This document shows positions 57,912 to 64,000 of a DNA stretch of 64,000 nucleotides, in pieces. Source of the stretch: Amoebophrya sp. A120 (Eukaryota; Sar; Dinophyceae; Syndiniales; Amoebophryaceae); contig CAJINV010000002.1 of assembly GCA_905178155.1 (NCBI GenBank), forward strand, positions 11,283,184 to 11,347,183, given 5' to 3'. Both the position numbers and the translations under genes were made by a program. Every line of letters starts with the position of its first letter. Position 1 is the stretch's first letter. The notes below the pieces were generated by a model. The model was not told where the DNA came from and did not search any database. It saw only the letters and a list, made by a program, of their open reading frames with translations.

Positions 57912-59435
57912 TTAACTTCGTGTCGATAGTGCAGTAGCTTCATCAACATAGTTTTTAGTTGCGCCAGCTAGCGGCTTTTCTTGCTGTGGCCATGAGCGAC
58001 AGACCAAAGAGAAAGAGAAACATTCAGTCTGATATATCAACCAAGCGAAAGATTCAAATCGAGAAACGGAAACCCGTGTATTGGAAAACAAAGTAAGAGG
58101 CGCCATGTAGTAAACCTCTAGGATGTCCTGCTTTACCATGCACTTTTTTGGAGCTAGAGCAGCGGCTTCAGCACAAACTCTATATACAAAGAAACGAATG
58201 AGTACGTCTTCCGCCCCGGGCAAAAATTCTTGTCTGGCAGGCTCCATGTCGGCTTCGCTTTCCGGGAGGTAATAGGGTGAGTACGGCTTGTGTTCTATCG
58301 TCGGGAAAAATCCCTCCTCCCCATATCGAAAAGGTATCTTTCCGAAAATTTGTGTTGCTGATTTGAGGGCACAAATCACGTTTGTCTTGCAAGAAGACAA
58401 GGGCAGAAGCTTCCGCCCCATTATGGAAGCGATTTGTCATGCTGCTGGGCCTAAAGGTCAGCCGTTTGCAATGCTGAACAACTAGACCCATACGCCCCTA
58501 CCTAGCCTGGGGATCTGGCCGCAGTGCCTTCCTGCAATACAAATCTGACTTGTGTACGCAGATCCAGCATCACAGATTTCCTTTTCGATATGGGGTGGGG
58601 GCTTTTTTCACTTTGATATGTTCCCGGGCGCGACGTTTTTCTCCGGCAGCGCGAAATGCCAGGTACTTGTACCGTGCGAACGCCGGGTCTTTCTGCTCTT
58701 TCTTGCGGATCAACTTGTGCCACGGCAGACCCCAGGCCTTCACGTCTGGATTTTCCTGGTAGTAGTACATCAAATTCTTCATCTTTTCGGCGACGCAAGA
58801 CCGAATCTCCTCAGGCGAGCTGCGCATGATGTAGTTGTCGAAACCGCCCATATCGTCCATGGCAACAATATGAAAGTTCAGCTAGGTGGATCTTTTGGCA
58901 GAAGAGGACGACTATTTTTTTTTTGATATTGCGTTTGCGGCATCGCGATTTTCCTTGTGACCTGGATCAGGATCGCGTCCATCGTCTCTGTCCATAAAAA
59001 ACAAGTGTCGTCTTGCAATTCGTGTCGCCAAACAAGAGCTTTTGCTTTACTACGACGCAATGCTCCAAAATGAAATGAGTATTCTTTTGAAGATGCCACC
59101 AACGGCTCCCTCTCGACGCTGGTACCATAGTAGAGCGCCGAGGGTGTCACGCGCATATTTGTCACCGTGCAGTTCAGGTTTTTCGACTGTAGGTCCTTCT
59201 TGTACTGGAAGGGCACGATCTTGGTTTTGTGTTTGTGCATGTTCAGCTTGCAGACCGCGAGGTACTGAAAGTCGTCGTTGTGCCACAGGTTCATCTGCGA
59301 AGCGAAACTTGGCGGCCGCTTCGCGTAAGCCTTGGCGGGAATCGGACGCGTGATCTGCCACCGTTTGTACCGGTACTGGTACCGCTTTGGAGCATCCCGC
59401 AAGTGCTCCCCGAACAAGTGCCGACATCGCGGCAT
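57912..59435 (-). CDS. Probable mitochondrial ribosomal protein bL28m
   Basis: The ATG at 59435 begins MPRCRHLFGEHLRDAPKRYQ. Exon 1 (59130-59435) is basic and ends KNLNCTVTNMRVTPSALY. Exon 2 (58619-58860) continues MDDMGGFDNYIMRSSPEEIR, SCVAEKMKNLMYYYQENPDV and DPAFARYKYLAFRAAGEKRR. The order VTPSAL - GGFDNYI - MK..M - DP..RY follows the C-terminal half of mitochondrial L28, where the bacterial-type core is followed by a long helical extension. Exon 3 (to about 58190) joins in frame across the element at 58296: REHKPYSPYYLPESEADMEP, then GAEDVLIR. The 3' end is uncertain; the frame stays open to 57912, but the part after LIR may be an intron. Acts in the large subunit of the mitoribosome. Confidence 0.6.
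58296..58618. mobile_element. Family C introner, TSD TGTTC
   Basis: A 323-bp element. The left end is TATCGTCGGGAAAAATCCCT, continuing CCTCCCCATATCGAAAAGG. The right end is its inverse, with CCTTTTCGATATGGGGTGGG. TGTTC flanks it at 58291-58295 and 58619-58623. Removal joins EKRRAREH to KPYSPYYLPESEAD in frame. It contains TTTGTCATGC near 58433 and a variant TTTGTCTTGC near 58382. Confidence 0.95.
58861..59129. mobile_element. Intron in bL28m, TATGG start
   Basis: A 269-bp intron whose coding-strand start is TATGGTACCAGCG. The left end (GGCAACAATATG) is not a clear inverted copy and no 5-bp TSD was found. Placed from protein continuity RVTPSALY to MDDMGGFDNYI. Confidence 0.5.
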
Positions 59436-60856
59436 GATGCCTTGTTTGCACTATCTTCGATGCGGCGATGCTACAAACTCAATACACGCGCACCTCGTAA
59501 CCGCGGTAGCGACAACAAGGTGACATTCCGGATCCGGATGAAGCAGAAATGCGACGACAAGAAAACGAGGACGAGAGCTGCCAACAGATGGCACCGTAAT
59601 ACCGTACTAATCCTCCACTACAATTTCCTAAAATCTTCGTCTTCCTCGAGTACTGGTTTGTCGTTATCCGTTAATAGCTGCAAAAATGCATTCTATATCG
59701 ACTTTGGGAAGAAACAAACCCGTGCCAAATCAGCTGCGCAAAAATCGTGGCGATTATGATTTTCTTTGTAGAAAAAGTGCTGAGTGTGACTGTCCCCAAT
59801 CTTGTAGACTGATAGATTTGATACAGATGCAGCTTCACCAATGCTTGTACAAGCACGATTGCCGTGCGAAGCGATATTATCTATTTACCCTCTACGGCCA
59901 TATACAGAGTCTTCAATCATGAGGAACCACTTCTGCGGTAAATGCAACATTGACAGGGGAAGATAGAACCTGGCACCGTTTAATTGTTGGGCTCTGCCAC
60001 TGTCCACGACTACAGTCATCGACTGCTTTATCATACTTCTGCTTGAATACTGCTCTAAAAAATTCATTCTCGGGGAGTATCTGGGGAGTAGCAAGTCGGG
60101 CCAAGCAAAGCCACCCATGCATGAGGAGACTGAACACGACGAAGGTGAAACACTTCGACGAGGACGATCCACAAAAGTGAAAGATGTAGAGTTAGAGAGC
60201 GTCCATGTCGTTCTGATGTAAAAAATTCCTTATTACGCATCGGCGTCCTGATGTCGGCGGTAAAATTCGACAGTAGGCTGTATTCTCGTGGTCATCTTCA
60301 TATTATAGGTACCTTTACTATAGTACTAACTTCCCTGCGCTTCTTCAATCGCGGAAATAACGAGCCCTGGCGGCCGAATTTCCTATTTTACATCCCTCGT
60401 AGACTACTTCTCCCTGCAAATACAATTGTTCTAGTTTGAAAAAGTCCATAGCAGTGGCAACAAAATCATCGTCTTTAACGAACGCACCATCATTTCAAAA
60501 ACATTTTACAGTTGAGCACAATAACAATTGTTGCAGCATAAAAAAGCTGCAGCTGTTGGTCGCAGCTGGGGGGACGACATTGATGTACCGTCTAGCTGCA
60601 CAGCGCCGGTGAACCTAGACTCGTATTGTTCTTGTATCACGTTAAAAACTGAAAGCGGAAACTACGCTATCCCCTTGTGATTCTTGTTGTCCTCGGCCTT
60701 CATATCTATTCCTAAAACATTTCACTTTAGTAATAGTGATAGTGTGTAGATGAAAAATAAAACTTAAACTTCCTCGATATGGTGACGTTGTTCCGCGTAT
60801 CATGTACTACTATCCTCCATGGTGCGTAGCTAGTACTAGCGGCTCCCGGTGCACCT
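59436..60856. other. No gene recognised
   Basis: About 1.4 kb. The only open frames are short and AT-rich. A segment near 60540-60620 is locally GC-richer but has no motif. Probably the intergenic space upstream of bL28m. Confidence 0.45.
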
Positions 60857-61388
60857 TCAGTCGTCCACGGGCAGAAGCGTTTCCTTCTTCGCGCTGGTCC
60901 CCCGCGTCGTCTCGTCCTCCTCCCCCGCGTCTTCCGCCGGTAAATCTTCGACGTAAAAGATGGACTTGTGGTTGCTAGGTGATCATGGGAAAATAAACCA
61001 ACGTCCTCACTTGCGGGTTGCCCTGCATAGGTGACTACGACTACCTAGTGACTCTTACAACACAATCTCTCGCTGCGTAGAAGCGGACTGCATTTGCAGC
61101 ACAGGCTAAACCCGCTTCAATATATAATGACACAGCTCGGAGCCAAGCGCTACTGGTGCGGCATGCTCGTGTGAAACGATGTATATACAAGTAAATTCTG
61201 TTCTGTTTCATCTTGCTATGTTGACAATGACTATGTTTCTCATTTGCACATATCAAGGAAATTAATGAAAGAAAATAATCGCTCCTATGAGGAGTGCTGG
61301 TTTTTCCACGTGATAGCGGCGGTGGCATCACCGGAAACTTGTCGTAGGCTTCGGGGATCACGAACTCTGGGAGCGTGTAAGAATCCAA
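60857..61388 (-). CDS. Unrecognised gene, last exons
   Basis: Two minus-strand pieces. The one at about 61310-61388 reads DSYTLPEFVIPEAYDKFPVM then PPPLSRGK before a TATCACG intron start. The last exon, 60857-60975, reads HKSIFYVEDLPAEDAGEEDE, TTRGTSAKKETLLPVDD and stops with TGA at 60857-60859. A middle piece near 61000-61030 (MQGNPQVRTLVYFP) is possible. The acidic-then-basic tail is typical of divergent organellar or nuclear proteins; no family recognised. The 5' end lies upstream and was not found. Confidence 0.45.
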
Positions 61389-61926
61389 CCTGAATTTTAT
61401 AGAAATTACTCAGCTCTCGGTTTGTGAACAAAAAGCTCAACATCGTTAAAGTCCTCGGCCTAGCCACATAGCGGGGGCTTGAGATCTGCTGTAGAGTTGC
61501 TGTTGCTGCAACATATTGGATAACTTCTTCATCGTCTATCTAAGTCACTTTTTTTTGCTGGTCTTGTGATATTCAAAATCATCGTCGTCATCATCTATCC
61601 TGCACCGTACAGTGTGCAAAAAACAAAAAGCTTCGGAAGATGAAGTACCAGGGCTCCAGGCTTCGGTAGTGAAACTTGTGGACGGTCCAGAGCTTCGACG
61701 GAGAATATGAAACGAAAGACGCAAAGCAGCAACGGCTCAAGACTGCTAGCTGCGGGTACTAGAAGTTTACAGTTCGTGTACCAGTTGCCGGTCCTTGGTG
61801 TATGTACTTCTTGAATTAATAATGAGCGAGAAAGCTTCGCCGACTTAAATGATGGCCGACTAGCGCCGGGCCTAAAATTCACAAGAAACTTTTTTTTTTC
61901 CGCATCAAGAGCAGGCATACCCGAAG
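61389..61926. other. No confident gene
   Basis: Between two minus-strand genes. It may contain the missing 5' exon of the gene ending at 60857 and the 3' end of the NlpC/P60-like gene. Nothing specific seen. Confidence 0.35.
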
Positions 61927-63745
61927 TCAAATGTACGTTGCTGAAGCTGACGGGCTCTTTGTCTTTTGCATAAAAAATCGTCGGTTCCTAACTCGTAGGT
62001 GTCGTGCAGGCTTACTCTCTGTTTCCAGCGTGAACCAATAGTCTGCTTGTCCGGGCCAAGATATACCTGAAGTAGTGAGGAAGTAGATGATCGTAACAGT
62101 ATGCATCATGAAGATGCAACACTCTGGGTAGTACTCCTGCAAAGAGATTGTACTGCAGTTTGCATCGTCCATACCAAATGATGTTGCTTCTTCCCTACGT
62201 GACACTACAACAAGCAGACTGCATTTTTTGAACGTCGCACAGCTACTTTTTTACCGTGGCTTGTGTAGGCTCGGCTGTAGGAAGAAAGCTATAGCTATAC
62301 CTCGATGTGTGTGATATTCCAGTGTTGCGCTTGGCTATGCAGAAACAAGTTGCTCAGTCACACACTGAGTTGCAGCAGGAAAACAAAAACAGAGAGCCTG
62401 TGTCAACATGCAAAAATACCCCGGAACCCTCGTTTCATGCGTGTTTTCCGTCCCCGCCAGCACGATCTTCTTCACATTGCAATTTTTCAGGCCGCATCTG
62501 GATCTGTAGTGTTGCTGGATCTGCACAAATACTTACGTGTGTCACTGCACCTAGCATTTTCTCGGATACTTCCGCCAGGCATCGTGGTAGGTTGCTTCGT
62601 AAAAAATGAGGTCCCCAGGTATCAAAAGGAAAAATCCCCCCTCCCCATATCGAAACGACGTTTCTGATGCTGGATTTCCATACACAAATCAGATTTGTCT
62701 TGCAGTAGAGGACTGCAGGCATATGCCAAGCCTCAGTCGAGAGGTTTTGACGTAGGCGCCTAGCATGACAAACGCGCACGCTCTTAGCCCAACAGCATCA
62801 CAAACCGCCTGCAAAATGCGGAACGCTTTCTGGACTTGCCTTCTTGCAAGACAGCCAGGATTTGAGGTCACAAATGCGCATCACAAATTTTCAGACGGAT
62901 ACGTTTTCGATATGGGGAGGGGGGATTTTTCCTTACGATACCAGGTTTCAAATCCTTCTCCGAAGTATGGCGTTCTCAAATGTTACATTCTCAACTGTTA
63001 CACAATTTGTCATGCAAAATCATAATCAGAATTGACACGATCAAGCTGCTTCGCATGACAAATTCTCGAAGAGCCAAACAGGCTGAGAATCTGGGCAGAA
63101 TCTGTCATGCAAGACGCGCAATGTCATCCCTTTCACTTTTACCATTCTTGCATGGCAAATTCATGTAACAGTTGAGAATGTAACGTTTGAGAACGCCATA
63201 CGACGTGATGCTGGCATCGGCCGGACACAGGGCAAACTGGTAAGTTTGGTTCCATATCCCCCACGAAAACATCGTAGCCGTAGCCGTACAAATCCTGTTC
63301 GCCCTTCGAGCAATGCTTCTACATGTTGCCAAAAAATGTTCTGTACTTATAAAATGAAAATGTTTGCAGGTGCTTGGTTGCTGCATCCATGAATATTCAG
63401 CAGAAAACCAAATGCGGCTCGGTGGGCTCGTGTGCTGTGCGAACGTGAAAAGTGAAGGTATTCTTCACTCAGCATAACAAATCCACGTCTCCTTGTATGT
63501 TCTGCCACGATGTACTACGCGGCTCCTGTAACGGGAAACTCAAAGAAGACCTCGTCACGACAACGTCATTGCTATTCGTGAGAAGTCATGCACGATAAAC
63601 GATACTTTCGCAGCGGATATTCCACCGCCCAAGCTTCCATCCCCACTCGTTTTCCAAGTCCGCGCTTGCCTGTCGCAAAAGCCCGCAGCAATCGAGAAAG
63701 TCACCGCGCCTCTTATCAAAGAACAAAACTGCGTCAGGGTTGGTA
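61927..63745 (-). CDS. NlpC/P60-like cysteine hydrolase, heavily split by introners
   Basis: The joined exons 63620-63745, 63201-63254, 62941-62965 and 62579-62619 read NPDAVLFFDKRRGDFLDCCG, LLRQASADLENEWGWKLGRW, NQTYQFALCPADASITSEKD, LKPGDLIFYEATYHDAW. The FLDCCGLLRQ and LKPGDLIFY motifs are those of papain-fold NlpC/P60-type peptidases or amidases: a catalytic Cys at the start of a helix, then the PGDL strand. A downstream exon near 62296-62335 reads AQHWNITHIEV and would supply the catalytic His. A further exon (about 61960-62060, GQADYWFTLETESKPARHLR) may complete the domain. Three introners interrupt 63.6-62.6 kb. The exact frame across the 62336-62578 intron and both gene ends is unresolved. 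Likely cleaves a peptide or amide bond; substrate unknown. Confidence 0.6.
62620..62940. mobile_element. Family C introner, TSD CCAGG
   Basis: A 321-bp element. The left end, TATCAAAAGGAAAAATCCCC, runs on to CCTCCCCATATCGAAACG. The right end is the inverse, with CGTTTTCGATATGGGGAGGG. CCAGG flanks it at 62615-62619 and 62941-62945. Removal joins SEKDLKP to GDLIFYEATYHD in frame. It carries GCATGACAAA near 62763 and TTTGTCTTGC near 62694. Confidence 0.95.
62966..63200. mobile_element. Family B introner, TSD CGAAG/CGACG
   Basis: A 235-bp element with left end TATGGCGTTCTCAAATGTTA and right end TAACGTTTGAGAACGCCATA. The flanks are CGAAG (62961-62965) and CGACG (63201-63205), 4 of 5 identical. 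Splicing joins PADASITS to EKDLKPGD in frame. Shared motif copies lie near 63008, 63052 and 63103. Confidence 0.9.
63255..63619. mobile_element. Family A-like introner, TSD TTCCA
   Basis: A 365-bp element with left end TATCCCCCACGAAAACATCG and right end (inverted) TATCCGCTGCGAAAGTATCG. TTCCA flanks it at 63250-63254 and 63620-63624. Removal joins WKLGRWN to QTYQFALCPAD in frame. Confidence 0.9.
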
Positions 63746-63868
63746 CTACCAGTCGTGGTTCACATCGAAAAAGTTCATACAAATCTGTGAGCAAAAAGGA
63801 TCGATACAAAAATCATAATCATAATTAGCACGAAGAAGTATCAAGTTAAGCTTTGGCCAGGGCGTAAA

Positions 63869-64000
63869 AAACCGAGAATTGGAAACCGAGAGCCGAGAAT
63901 TGGAAACCGGAAACCGGAAACCGAGAATTGGAAACCGAGAATTGCAAACCGAGAATTGCAAACCGAGAATTGCAAACCGGGAATTGCAAACCGGGAATTG
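63869..64000. repeat. Short tandem repeat running off the window
   Basis: About nine imperfect copies of a 14-15-bp unit close to AAACCGAGAATTG(G/C), with variants AAACCGG and CCGGGAATTG. It is cut by the window end, so the full length is unknown. Confidence 0.9.

Noticed and set aside
1-64000. Dinoflagellate spliced-leader, 5S rRNA or tRNA genes
   Set aside because: I looked for the spliced-leader core and tRNA-like A/B boxes and saw none that I could support by eye.

Overview
The window looks like nuclear DNA of a protist alveolate, most likely a syndinian dinoflagellate of the Amoebophrya type. The evidence is indirect: no rRNA, tRNA or spliced-leader gene was recognised. Genes are broken by many introns that are mobile-element-like insertions. 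These begin TAT and end ATA, carry terminal inverted repeats (TIRs) and are flanked by 5-bp direct repeats (target-site duplications, TSDs). Removing the element plus one TSD copy restores the reading frame. Introner elements of this kind, with non-canonical splice sites, are known from Amoebophrya genomes. Every coding exon I could support is on the minus strand, so the 64 kb looks like one unidirectional gene array; all gene models below read right to left.

Layout. 0.9-4.8 kb: a gene with PAN/Apple-like cysteine repeats, with introners in most introns. 5.5-7.7 kb: a low-complexity gene. 9.8-11.2 kb: a second gene sharing the C-terminal cysteine domain of the first. 13.8-21.7 kb: Ala/Ser/Thr/Pro-rich low-complexity exons of one or a few genes. 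22.4-23.2 kb: a calmodulin-like EF-hand protein. 24.5-27.5 kb: a secreted or surface protein with about 14 EGF-like repeats. 27.6-28.3 kb: a protein with a hydrophobic C terminus. 29.0-30.2 kb: a 1165-bp element with the TIRs of the short introners. 30.5-32.2 kb: a secreted single-EGF protein. 33.2-34.6 kb: an EF-hand protein. 34.7-35.1 kb and 35.5-38.5 kb: unknown proteins. 39.0-39.6 kb: a GC-rich, hairpin-rich block. 39.8-42.7 kb: an acidic DPF/DLF-motif protein.

44.1-45.6 kb: a basic protein. 46.6-50.4 kb: a large tandem array with a 112-bp unit. 50.9-54.0 kb: a mitochondrial 2-oxoacid dehydrogenase kinase (PDK/BCKDK family). 54.7-56.0 kb: a fully resolved 212-residue unknown protein. 57.0-57.3 kb: a partial gene. 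57.9-59.4 kb: a probable mitochondrial ribosomal protein bL28m. 60.9-61.4 kb: an unknown gene. 61.9-63.7 kb: an NlpC/P60-like cysteine hydrolase gene cut by at least three introners. 63.87 kb to the edge: a short tandem repeat.

The genes do not form a pathway. Two products (the kinase and bL28m) point to a translating, metabolically active mitochondrion, and three (PAN/Apple, multi-EGF, single-EGF) to an adhesive secreted or surface repertoire. The notable biology is the intron system: at least four TIR families, perfect 5-bp TSDs, accurate removal in either orientation, no possible GT-AG boundary in the best cases, and a shared internal motif. Exon limits given as approximate were inferred by eye from frame, protein similarity between repeats, and TSDs.
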